64,000 bases of DNA. It comes from Polyangium fumosum (lineage in GTDB: Bacteria > Myxococcota_A > Polyangia > Polyangiales > Polyangiaceae). The notes under the pieces were generated by a model. The model was not told the DNA's origin. It ran no database searches and saw nothing but the letters and a program-made list of their open reading frames with translations. The stretch covers positions 1 through 64,000 of the forward strand of contig NZ_SSMQ01000050.1 in the NCBI RefSeq assembly GCF_005144585.1, in the 5' to 3' direction. The position numbers and the translations under genes are program-made. Below are positions 1 to 7,855 of this stretch, piece by piece; position 1 is the first letter of the stretch; each line of letters begins with the position of its first letter.

Positions 1-2757
1 ACCCGCGCCGCCGAGGCCGCCGTCGCCGCCAGCACCGCCTGCGCCACCGGCGCCGCCTGCGCCGCCGGCGCCACCGGCGCCACCCGCGCCGCCCTGTCCC
101 GACGACTCGGTCTTGCAGTCGGACGCGCAGCCGTCCTCGGAGGCGGTGTTCCCGTCGTCGCATTCCTCGACGCCGTCCTGCACGAACCCGTCGCCGCACT
201 TGGCCCACAGGCAGGTCGTGAGGCAGGCGTCGGCATTCGACACGTTGCCGTCGTCGCACGTCTCGACGCCCGTCTGCACGTGGCCGTCGCCGCACTTGGC
301 GGTCTTGCAGGTGCTCGTGCAGGCGTCGTTGTTCGACGCGTTCGCGTCGTCGCACTCCTCGCCCGCTTGCACGACGCCGTCGCCGCAGCCCGGCAGGCTG
401 CAGTTGTTCCGGCAGCCATCGTTATCGATCTGGTTGCCGTCGTCGCACGCCTCGACGCCGGCCTGCACGAAGCCGTCGCCGCAGCCCGACGTCTTGCACG
501 TCGTGAGGCACCCGTCCGTATTCGACGCGTTCCCGTCGTCGCACTCCTCGGCGCCATTCACCACGCCGTCGCCGCAATAGAAGGGAGGCACGAACTCGTA
601 CGCGCCCATGTCGACCGCGGGGCCATTGACGCCGTCCCCGTCCATCGGCCGCGTTTTGCCGTCGAGGTCCGTGAGGGGGGCGCCCACCGACGTGCCCTTG
701 TCGATGCACGGGCTGCCCATGGCCAGGTGCAGGTCCGAGGGCGCATTCACGAAGCCCGGGGTCTGCGAAATGCAGCCCACGCCTGCCACCACGTTATCGT
801 AGTTCTCTTCGGTGCCCAGGACGTTCGTGTACGTGACGGTGGCCGCCGTCGTGCCCGTCGCGTTGTTCCGGTAGACGCCCGACGTGACCCCGACGATGAT
901 GCTGTTCTTGACGTTCACGAGCGCCGTCGCATTCGCATCCGCCCTCAGGCTCACGCCGAACGCGCCTGGACCGTGGACCGTCGTGTTCGTCACGTGGAGC
1001 GTGCCGGTCGCCGTGCTCGTCGCGTAAATGCTGATGTTATCCCAGTTGTTGCGGAAGAGCCCGTTCTCGATCGTCAACGTGGTGGAGCCGCTGCTCGGGA
1101 AGAAATCCACACCATCCCACGCGTTGTCGCTCACGGTCAGGCCCGAGAAGGTGGGGGACGCATTGCCCTCCACGCGGATCCCGTTCTCGTTGCTCTTGGT
1201 CGTGAAATTCTTGATGAGCGGCGCCCCCGCATCGAGACGCAGGCCGTAAAACGACGTGTCGGTCGTGACGTTCAAGAGCCCGAGCACGTCGCCCGCGACG
1301 CTCGAATGGATCGCATTGTACCCGTACCGCACGTTCACGTGCGTCAGCGTCGCCGCCGTCGCGCCCGAGAGCACCCGCACGCCATACCAGTTCTGCGCTG
1401 CCGCCACGAGGGCGCGCAGCGTGATGGGCGCGGCCGCCGTCCCGATGGCTTCCAGCGTCCCCCGCACCCGGATCTCGCCGCGCTCCGTGTCCGTGCCCGC
1501 CCCCATGATGTCGCCGTTCGAGAAGTTCACCACCACGCCCGGCTCGATCGAGAGCTTCCGGCCCGGCGGCACCGTGATGTCCCCCGCGACGGTATACGGC
1601 GAGCCCGCCAAGGTCAGCGTCGTATCGGTCCAGAGCGTCCCGTGATACCCCGGCGTCGCGTCATCCACGTACGGCAGCGCCCCGATGTCCTGGCCCGCGT
1701 CCCCCGCGAACCTCGACGGCGAATTCGACGTGATCCGCAGGTTCGACAGCGGGTTCACGTACAGCGGGTTCGCCGAAAAGCACCCCGGGCCGGGGGTCAC
1801 ATTATTATAGTTCGTCGTGTTGTCCCAGACGTTCGAATACGTGACGTTCACCGTCGCCGCGCCGCCCCCCGAGTAGAAGCCGGTGGTGTTGTCCGTCACG
1901 TTGGAGTTCTTGAGGTTCACCGTCGTTGATGCGCCCGAAGACGTGGAGACGGTCACGCCGCGAGACTGCTGGTAGAGCGTGGCGCCCGTGATGTTCACCG
2001 TCGAGATGCCGTTCGACTCCGCCGACAGATCGAGCCCGTAAAAGCTATTCCGGACCACGCAGTTGTTGATGGTGTTCACCGCGGCCACGCCCGTCGTCAG
2101 GATCCTGATGCCGCGGTTGGTATTGTTATCGATCGTGCAGCCGTTGATCGTCGCAGCGGCGGACCCCGCGATATCGATGCCGACCGAGCCGCCGGAGACG
2201 CTCACGTTCGTGAGCGTCGGCGTGCCGGCGAGGAGGTAGAAGCCATACGTGGTGGCGGTGATCGTGGTGTCAGAGACGGCGAGACCCATGCCCGTCGCGC
2301 TCGAAGTGACGCCTTGCCTCGCATGGGCGATCGACGCGTTGGAAATGGTGACGGCGCTCGCCGCACCGGCGCGGATGCCAAACCACGTGCCCGCGGCCGA
2401 CCCGCTCTGGGCCATGAACTGCACGGGGCTCGCCGCCGTGCCCTGGACGTTGAGTTGCCCCTCCACGATCAGCTCGATGCGGGCCGTGTCGGTGCCTCCT
2501 TGCCCGCCACTGCTCGCGAACCGCACGACAGCGCCGGCCTCGATGGTCAACGAGGCGCCGCTCGGCACCGTGATGTCCCCCTGGACATTGTAGGGGCTGC
2601 CCGCGGCGGTCCAGGTCTGGGTGGCGAGGGTGCCGCCGGCGATGGTCGTCGCGGCACGTGCTTCGCGCGGGAAAACCAGCGCGACGGTAAGCGCAAGGGC
2701 GAACGCCGTGCAATGCAGGGCGCTCGCAAAGGGATGTGTTCGATGTCTGGTGTTCAT
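1..2757 (-). CDS. Secreted beta-helix protein with C-terminal Cys-rich repeats (partial at left edge)
   Basis: The frame is open from an ATG at 2755-2757 through the left edge, so the C-terminus is missing. Residues 1-35 are a signal peptide ending in Ala-Arg-Ala. Two similar halves follow (about 36-350 and 350-725). Each opens with a Thr-Trp-Thr...Ala-Gly-Ser-Pro-Tyr stretch and a GDITVP strand, then runs of short Val/Ile/Asn-rich strands ending in a CP/SPCIDKG-type closing motif, as in right-handed parallel beta-helix proteins. Residues about 725-885 hold five tandem CGDGxVxxGxExCDDGN repeats with paired cysteines, the myxobacterial disulfide-repeat family (DUF4215 type). From about 887 the chain becomes Gly-Gly-Ala repeats, a flexible linker. 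A C-terminal membrane or sorting tail may lie beyond the edge. The protein is likely surface-exposed; its ligand is unknown. Confidence 0.9.
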   Translation of the reverse strand, partial: MNTRHRTHPFASALHCTAFALALTVALVFPREARAATTIAGGTLATQTWTAAGSPYNVQGDITVPSGASLTIEAGAVVRFASSGGQGGTDTARIELIVEGQLNVQGTAASPVQFMAQSGSAAGTWFGIRAGAASAVTISNASIAHARQGVTSSATGMGLAVSDTTITATTYGFYLLAGTPTLTNVSVSGGSVGIDIAGSAAATINGCTIDNNTNRGIRILTTGVAAVNTINNCVVRNSFYGLDLSAESNGISTVNITGATLYQQSRGVTVSTSSGASTTVNLKNSNVTDNTTGFYSGGGAATVNVTYSNVWDNTTNYNNVTPGPGCFSANPLYVNPLSNLRITSNSPSRFAGDAGQDIGALPYVDDATPGYHGTLWTDTTLTLAGSPYTVAGDITVPPGRKLSIEPGVVVNFSNGDIMGAGTDTERGEIRVRGTLEAIGTAAAPITLRALVAAAQNWYGVRVLSGATAATLTHVNVRYGYNAIHSSVAGDVLGLLNVTTDTSFYGLRLDAGAPLIKNFTTKSNENGIRVEGNASPTFSGLTVSDNAWDGVDFFPSSGSTTLTIENGLFRNNWDNISIYATSTATGTLHVTNTTVHGPGAFGVSLRADANATALVNVKNSIIVGVTSGVYRNNATGTTAATVTYTNVLGTEENYDNVVAGVGCISQTPGFVNAPSDLHLAMGSPCIDKGTSVGAPLTDLDGKTRPMDGDGVNGPAVDMGAYEFVPPFYCGDGVVNGAEECDDGNASNTDGCLTTCKTSGCGDGFVQAGVEACDDGNQIDNDGCRNNCSLPGCGDGVVQAGEECDDANASNNDACTSTCKTAKCGDGHVQTGVETCDDGNVSNADACLTTCLWAKCGDGFVQDGVEECDDGNTASEDGCASDCKTESSGQGGAGGAGGAGGAGGAGGAGGAGGDGGLGGAG

Positions 2758-2834
2758 GCTCGTCTACCCCGGGCGTCGACGTGCTCACGGCGCCGCGCGG
2801 CGCCGCCCGCAACAGGCCCAGCGCCTGGGGGATG

Positions 2835-2864
2835 CTCGGGTCGTCCCGAGGTCGCATTTTTTTT
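2835..2864 (+). terminator. Hairpin plus T8 run, terminator-like on the plus strand
   Basis: A 6-bp GC stem (2835-2840 with 2845-2850, loop TCGT) is followed six bases later by eight Ts (2857-2864). This has the shape of an intrinsic terminator on the plus strand, yet no plus-strand gene lies upstream. It sits about 80 bases before the start of the minus-strand beta-helix gene, so in that gene's leader it would be an A8 run followed by a hairpin. Function is inferred only. Confidence 0.35.
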
Positions 2865-2890
2865 CGGGGCGGCGCGATCTTGCCTCGACG

Positions 2891-2919
2891 GCTCGTGCCC
2901 GACGTCGGGCACCGCGAGC
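2891..2919. promoter_or_regulatory. 18-bp perfect palindrome between the beta-helix and DUF202 genes
   Basis: Positions 2895-2912 are a perfect 18-bp palindrome (GTGCCCGAC and its complement), extended by GCTCG/CGAGC arms at 2891-2895 and 2915-2919. It lies 3' of the DUF202 gene and about 140 bases upstream of the beta-helix start on the same strand. It could be an operator for the beta-helix gene or a terminator hairpin for DUF202; no T-run follows it on the minus strand. Confidence 0.35.
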
Positions 2920-2949
2920 AAATTCCACCCGGGCTACAGGCGACCCACC

Positions 2950-3339
2950 TCAATCGAGCCGCAAGAGATACACCGCCATCGCCCCCCCGAGCAGCGCGAG
3001 CACGACCGAGAGGATGACGCCCATCGAAAGGGGGTGCGCGCGTGGCGTCTCGCCGCGATTGTAGCGAACGACGAAACGCGCGTGCTGGAGCGCGGCGACG
3101 ACATTGACGACGACGCCGAGCGCCACGAGCGCAATGCCGACCACCTGGGACGTGTGCGCGGGATGCGACGGCGCGACGCCGCGGGTCGCCGCGAGCTCGC
3201 GGAGGAAGATCCCGAACCGCGCCACGACGAACCCGAACCCCATCATGGCGAGGCCCGTGCGCAGCCACGCGAGCAGCGTGCGCTCGGCGGCGAGCGGGAT
3301 CCGCAGATCGTAATCGGCGCGGGGAGGCGGCTCGGGCAT
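2950..3339 (-). CDS. DUF202 (YidH-type) small membrane protein
   Basis: This 129-residue protein has the DUF202 pattern. A short charged N-terminus leads to an Ala-Ala-Glu-Arg-Thr-Leu-Leu-Ala-Trp-Leu-Arg-Thr-Gly motif (about 17-29), then a first membrane helix (about 30-50), a second (about 64-84) and a third (about 104-125). YidH-family proteins are inner-membrane proteins of unknown function. The ATG is preceded on the minus strand by a GGGGAGGG purine run that can serve as a ribosome site. The next gene upstream on this strand is more than 500 bases away, so it is probably transcribed on its own. Confidence 0.88.
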   Translation of the reverse strand: MPEPPPRADYDLRIPLAAERTLLAWLRTGLAMMGFGFVVARFGIFLRELAATRGVAPSHPAHTSQVVGIALVALGVVVNVVAALQHARFVVRYNRGETPRAHPLSMGVILSVVLALLGGAMAVYLLRLD

Positions 3340-3401
3340 GGCCCTCCCCGCCTCGTATCACCGTTCCGGTCGCGGAACCACGCAGAGCCACGCGACGGTC
3401 T

Positions 3402-3688
3402 CCCGAAGGGGTCGCCTCGCGTCGACACCCGCAGGGCATCGTCGACCGAGGCGGTCGCCACGTGGCGACACCCGCAGGGCATCGTCGACCGAGGCGGTCG
3501 CCACGTGGCTACCCCCGCAGGGCATCGTCGACCGAGGGAGTCGCCACGTGGCTACCCCCGCCGGGCATCGCCAACCGAGGCGGTCACCACGTGTCTACAC
3601 CCACCGGGCATCGTCGACCGAGGGGGTCGCCACGTGGCTACCCCCGCAGGGCATCGTCAACCGAGGCGGTCGCCACGTGTCTACCCCC
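3402..3688. repeat. 43-bp tandem array, six copies
   Basis: Six head-to-tail copies of a 43-bp unit start at 3431, 3474, 3517, 3560, 3603 and 3646, each beginning with a GCAGGGCATCG-like core and carrying a CACGTG palindrome in most copies. A decayed half copy occupies about 3402-3430. Copies differ by a few substitutions but never in length. Because 43 is not a multiple of three and the array lies between two minus-strand genes, it is not coding. There are no spacers, so it is not CRISPR. Confidence 0.92.
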
Positions 3689-3720
3689 GCGGCTCCTCGG
3701 GACGGGGGTCCCAGGACCCT

Positions 3721-3881
3721 AGAGCGCCGACCCGTTCGGCGCTCTGCGAGATCGCGAAGCGAGCTCGCCTCGGGGGGTGAATCGACCGGGCTTTGCCCGG
3801 TCGAGAGGGGGACGCGAGGCGTCCCCCTCGGGACAAAAGAGCTAGAACATCGAGCGGTTGTCAAACCGATCGATGTTCTAG
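3721..3881. terminator. Cluster of four hairpins downstream of the glycosyltransferase gene
   Basis: Four strong inverted repeats follow one another: 3721-3745 (10-bp stem, loop CCCGT), 3782-3804 (10-bp stem, loop TTT), 3805-3829 (11-bp stem, loop GAG) and 3842-3881 (18-bp stem with one mismatch, loop GTCA). The last overlaps the TAG stop of the glycosyltransferase gene at 3878-3880. They probably end or stabilise that transcript, although no T-run of intrinsic-terminator type follows on the minus strand. They fill the stretch between the 43-bp array and the gene end; no coding sequence is seen here. Confidence 0.6.
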
Positions 3882-6136
3882 TCGAGCCTGAGCACCTCGA
3901 TCGCATTCACCCCCGGCGTCCGCGCGAGCTTCATCGACTTCCCTCGCCCGACGAACGCCGCGTGGAAGACCTCCACGCCCGGCCTCTTCACGATCGTCAC
4001 CGGATCCACGTACAAAAACCCCTTCCGCATCCGCTCCACCGGCACCCCGAGCGGCAGCCCCACGTCCCGCGTCGTCGGATCCGGCATCGTCGTGGAGAGC
4101 GTCGCGCGCGACGTGACCCGGGATCGCACGGAGAGCATCGTCCCCGCCGCGAGCGGCCCCGATGCCCGGACGAACAGGTCGAGCCGCGGCCGCACGCCCG
4201 TCTGGAAGAGCGATCCCACGATCTCGGGCCCCTCCTCGTACGTCGCGCCGATCGGCCGGAGCGCCCGCGTGATCTCCGCGAAGAGCGCCTCCGCCCGCGC
4301 CGCGTCGCCTTGCATCACGGCCACGTTGTGCGCGATCCGCTTCTGTTCGAGCGTCTGCGCCGGCGCCTCGGGCGGCGTCGCCTCCTGGTCCCAGTGCACG
4401 CGGGCTTCCCACGTCGCAAACACGTCCGGCACGATCGTGCGCACCGGCTCCGTCGCGCTCACGAACATCCACGCGAGCGCCCCCGGCTCGCGCGCCTCGA
4501 ACACGTACGCGTCGATCGGCGCGTACGGCTCCCGCGGAAACACCACCCAGAACGGGCCCACCGCGGTCACGTGGAACCGCTTCGCCACGGCCGCGAGCTG
4601 CGCGTCCGGCGCGAAGCGGCTGTCCATCACGTACACGCTTCCGCGCCCCGGCAGCGGCCCCGTCGGCACCGGCTGGTTCGTCTTCACCACGCGCCCGCCG
4701 AGCGACCAGACCTGCGCCCACGTCGCGTGCATGCCCTCGTGTAGCTCCACCGTCGCGTCCGTCGGGATACGCCCGCCGAGCCAGCGCAGGAACACGGTCT
4801 TGTCGCCGTCGGAGTCGATGACGAGCCCCTTCTCGTTGAACCGCCCGCCCGTCTGCCGCGCGTACAGCGCCGCGGGCGCGCCGTCCCGCAGCACGAACAC
4901 GAGCGGCACGAGCAGGATCCCCAGCGCGACGAGCCCGCCCTCGATGGCGCCGCCGAGAGGCCGCGGACGCGCCCGGCGCACGCGCGCGACGAGCCGCTCC
5001 ACCAGAGGCGCGAGCGTGGCCACGAGCGCGCCCATCCCGAGCGCGAAGTACGCGCCGAACGGCTGCGGCCAGAACACGTGGATGTCGGCGCCCTGCTTGA
5101 ACACGACGTACTGGAACGCCGCCATGCCGAGCACGAGCAGCGGCGCGAGCTCGACCTCGGCGCGCGTGACGAGCAGCCGGAGCACGCACACGACCGCCGC
5201 GATCTTCCCGAGCAGGATCGCGATCGGCGTGAACGAGAGCTCGATCCAGTACCGCCGGCTCGCGAGCACCGCCGAGAGCGGCGTCACGTTGCCCGACGAG
5301 CGCGAGCCGTAGATCGCGAGCAGATCGCCGAGCTTGCCGGCCCTCTGGAAGATCGCGAGGTAAAGGACCCCCGTGAGCACGGAGAGCACGGCCCACGTAA
5401 TCCAGACCTCGGCGTACCTGCGCTCGTGGAGCGGCCCGAAGAACCGGCGCCCGCCGAGGTAGCCGCGAAAGAGCCCAAAGCCGAGCCACTGCCCCGCGAG
5501 CACGAACGCCGGCCAGTCCGTGTGCAGCGCCATGAAGAGCCCGATCGCGCTCACGAAGAGGAAGCGCCGCCGCCACGTCTGGACGAGCCGCACCCAGCCG
5601 TAGAGGGCGAGCAGCGACCAGAACACGAGCGGCACTTCGAGCGCGTTGAAGCTCGCGAACGCCAGCGTGATCGGCAGCACGACGAAGCCCACGGCCGCCG
5701 CCGCGCCGGCCGCGGGCCGCCAGATCGAGCGCCCGATCGCGTAGAGCAGCGGCGGCGTCGCGGCCGAGAGCAGGATCGCGGCCAGGCGGCAGACGACGTC
5801 ATGCCGGCCCACGATCTTCATGAAAAATGCCGTCACCCAGAAGATCCCCCACGGGTGGTGGCAGTAGTAGAGGTCCGGGCCCGGCCGGCTCGCCGTGTAC
5901 TCCCAGACCGGCCCCGGGATCCCCCAGCGCAGCATGTTCTCGGCGATGATCCCCATGCTCGCCGTCGAGGCCCAGTGCCCCGCGAGCACGGGCCCGAACA
6001 TCTCCCACGCGGCGACCAGGAAAAACCAAGCGGTCGCAAGGGCGACGAGCGCACGCGCGATCCGCGCCTCGCGCGCGCTCGCCACGGGCAAGCCGTCCGA
6101 GCCTTGGGGCAAGCGGAGCGAGAGCCTCGGGATCAT
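3878..6136 (-). CDS. GT-C type membrane glycosyltransferase (PMT/ArnT-like)
   Basis: A 752-residue polytopic protein. After a 25-residue cytoplasmic head, a membrane helix (about 29-50) leads to a periplasmic loop with an acidic residue in the WEYTASRPGPD segment and the His-His-Pro-Trp-Gly motif (about 93-97), which matches the first-loop arrangement of dolichyl/polyprenyl-phosphate sugar transferases (GT39/GT83 group). About nine further hydrophobic segments extend to residue 410, and the last 300 residues are a soluble periplasmic domain. The family moves a sugar from a lipid-phosphate donor to a protein or lipid acceptor on the outer face of the inner membrane. Acceptor and sugar cannot be read from sequence. 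The gene is divergent from another polytopic membrane protein 56 bases away. Confidence 0.75.
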   Translation of the reverse strand: MIPRLSLRLPQGSDGLPVASAREARIARALVALATAWFFLVAAWEMFGPVLAGHWASTASMGIIAENMLRWGIPGPVWEYTASRPGPDLYYCHHPWGIFWVTAFFMKIVGRHDVVCRLAAILLSAATPPLLYAIGRSIWRPAAGAAAAVGFVVLPITLAFASFNALEVPLVFWSLLALYGWVRLVQTWRRRFLFVSAIGLFMALHTDWPAFVLAGQWLGFGLFRGYLGGRRFFGPLHERRYAEVWITWAVLSVLTGVLYLAIFQRAGKLGDLLAIYGSRSSGNVTPLSAVLASRRYWIELSFTPIAILLGKIAAVVCVLRLLVTRAEVELAPLLVLGMAAFQYVVFKQGADIHVFWPQPFGAYFALGMGALVATLAPLVERLVARVRRARPRPLGGAIEGGLVALGILLVPLVFVLRDGAPAALYARQTGGRFNEKGLVIDSDGDKTVFLRWLGGRIPTDATVELHEGMHATWAQVWSLGGRVVKTNQPVPTGPLPGRGSVYVMDSRFAPDAQLAAVAKRFHVTAVGPFWVVFPREPYAPIDAYVFEAREPGALAWMFVSATEPVRTIVPDVFATWEARVHWDQEATPPEAPAQTLEQKRIAHNVAVMQGDAARAEALFAEITRALRPIGATYEEGPEIVGSLFQTGVRPRLDLFVRASGPLAAGTMLSVRSRVTSRATLSTTMPDPTTRDVGLPLGVPVERMRKGFLYVDPVTIVKRPGVEVFHAAFVGRGKSMKLARTPGVNAIEVLRLD

Positions 6137-6192
6137 GCGCGCGCGAGGGTAGCGGATGGCAAGCGCTTCGGGCGTGGTAACTTGCCGCCCCC

Positions 6193-7800
6193 GTGCGTCT
6201 CGGAAAGCGGTTCGCGGCCGCCGTGCAGAAAAGTCCCCTGGGCTCCGCCCTCGTGATCGTGGCGCTCGCCGCGTCCCTCTACGTCGTCGCCTACCCCTTC
6301 ACGGCCGCGCGGTACGCGCCGATGACGGATCTCCCGTTCCACGCCGCGCAGACCGGCGCGCTCCGGCATTTCTTCGACCCGAGTTACCACCTGCGCGAGC
6401 AGTTCGAGCTGCACCCGCTCGCCGTCCCGTACATGTCCTCGTACGTGATCGGCGCGCTCTTCATGTTCGTCGTGCCCACGCACGTCGCCGTGAAGATCGC
6501 GGCCGTGGCCATGCTCGCGCTCCTGCCCGCGGGCCTCGCCGTGCTCTTCCACGGCATGAAGAAGAGCCCGCTCCTCGGCCTCGCGGCCCTCCCCTTCGCC
6601 TGGAGCCACCTCACGCACTGGGGCTTCCTCAACTTCGTCGGCGCGCTCGGCCTCTTCGCGATGGCGATCGGCGTGACGCTCCTCCTGCTCGACGCGCCCT
6701 CGCGGCGCCGCCAGATCACGCTCTCCGCCGTCCTCGTCCTGCTCTTCTTCACGCACGTCTTCCGCTTCCCGTTCGCCGTCGCGGGCGTCGTCGCCGCGGC
6801 CCTGGTGATGTACCCGGCGACGCAGCGCTTCCGGCCGATCCTCGCGCCCCTCGTCCCGCCGCTCATGCTCTTCGCCGTGTGGACGCGCGTCCGGCCCGCG
6901 GCCATCGGCGGGCCCATCGACCTCTCGGGCTTCGACCTCAAGCGGCTCGACGAGCTGCGCCCGCTCCTCCTCGAAGGCGGCTTCCACGATCCGACCGAGG
7001 CCGCCGCGATCCTCACGAGTTACCGCGCCGTGGGCGTCGTCGCGCTCGTCTCGCTCCTCGCGTTCGTGCTCTCGGGCCGCGCGGCCGCCTGGAACCGCCG
7101 CGCCTGGTCCTTCGCCGTCGGCAGCCACGTCCTCGCCCTCGGCTGCGCGGGCGCGTTCCTCCTGTCGTTCCTGATGCTCCCGATGCAACAGGGCGTCTGG
7201 TGGTACGTCTACCCGCGCGAAGCCACGGCGCTCGCGTTCCTCGCGCTCGGCCTCTTGCCCGACCTGCCCCGCGCGCCCCTGCTCCGCGCCCCGCTCGTCC
7301 TCGCGCTCGCCCTCGCGCCGGTCGGCCTCGCGCGCGCCGTGGCCAGGAACTACGCCATTTTCGACCAGGCGACCGAGGACTTCCACCGCATCACCGAGGA
7401 CATCCCGCGGGCCCCGCGCCTCATGTACCTCGTCTTCGACCACGGGGGCTCGACCAAGAAAAACACCCCCTTCATCCATTTGCCGGCGTACGTGCAGGCC
7501 GACAAGGGCGGCTGGCTCAGCTTCCATTTCGCGGTCTTCGGCGCCTCGCCGCTCGTGTACCGGAGCCGGTTCGAGCCCTCGGCCGTGATTCCGCCGCCCG
7601 TCCCCACGCGATGGGAATGGACGCCGCACAAATTCCGGCCCCTCCAGAATGGCAGGTTCTTCGATTGGTTCCTGGTTCGTAGCCGAACCTCGCCGGACGG
7701 CATGTTTCGCGAGGATCCCTCGATTGTCCCCGTGAATCACGTCGGCACGTGGTGGCTTTATCGACGGAAAGAGGGCTCGGGCCCGCCTGACCGCCCGTAA
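6193..7800 (+). CDS. Polytopic membrane protein, possible GT-C glycosyltransferase
   Basis: A 535-residue protein with about eleven hydrophobic segments between residues 18 and 390 and a C-terminal soluble tail of about 140 residues rich in Trp, Phe and Pro. The first periplasmic loop contains MTDLPFHAAQ with Asp and His, the place where GT-C enzymes keep catalytic acidic residues, so a membrane glycosyltransferase or a polysaccharide-related protein is plausible but not shown. The start is GTG (6193) in the short gap to the divergent glycosyltransferase gene at 3878-6136. The two may share a promoter in those 56 bases. Confidence 0.72.
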   Translation: MRLGKRFAAAVQKSPLGSALVIVALAASLYVVAYPFTAARYAPMTDLPFHAAQTGALRHFFDPSYHLREQFELHPLAVPYMSSYVIGALFMFVVPTHVAVKIAAVAMLALLPAGLAVLFHGMKKSPLLGLAALPFAWSHLTHWGFLNFVGALGLFAMAIGVTLLLLDAPSRRRQITLSAVLVLLFFTHVFRFPFAVAGVVAAALVMYPATQRFRPILAPLVPPLMLFAVWTRVRPAAIGGPIDLSGFDLKRLDELRPLLLEGGFHDPTEAAAILTSYRAVGVVALVSLLAFVLSGRAAAWNRRAWSFAVGSHVLALGCAGAFLLSFLMLPMQQGVWWYVYPREATALAFLALGLLPDLPRAPLLRAPLVLALALAPVGLARAVARNYAIFDQATEDFHRITEDIPRAPRLMYLVFDHGGSTKKNTPFIHLPAYVQADKGGWLSFHFAVFGASPLVYRSRFEPSAVIPPPVPTRWEWTPHKFRPLQNGRFFDWFLVRSRTSPDGMFREDPSIVPVNHVGTWWLYRRKEGSGPPDRP

Positions 7801-7855
7801 TCCTCCATCCATCGCTACCTTGCGTCTCTGACGCGAGGGGCTAGGCTGCGCGACC

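Noticed and set aside
280-1929. Long plus-strand open frame (Arg/Val/Ala-rich) opposite the beta-helix gene
   Set aside because: Its composition is typical of a GC-rich shadow frame, and the minus frame has a signal peptide and Cys-repeat motifs.
3431-3688. CRISPR array reading of the 43-bp repeats
   Set aside because: Copies are directly adjacent with no variable spacers and no cas genes are nearby; the 21/22-bp and 42-bp arrays are rejected for the same reason.
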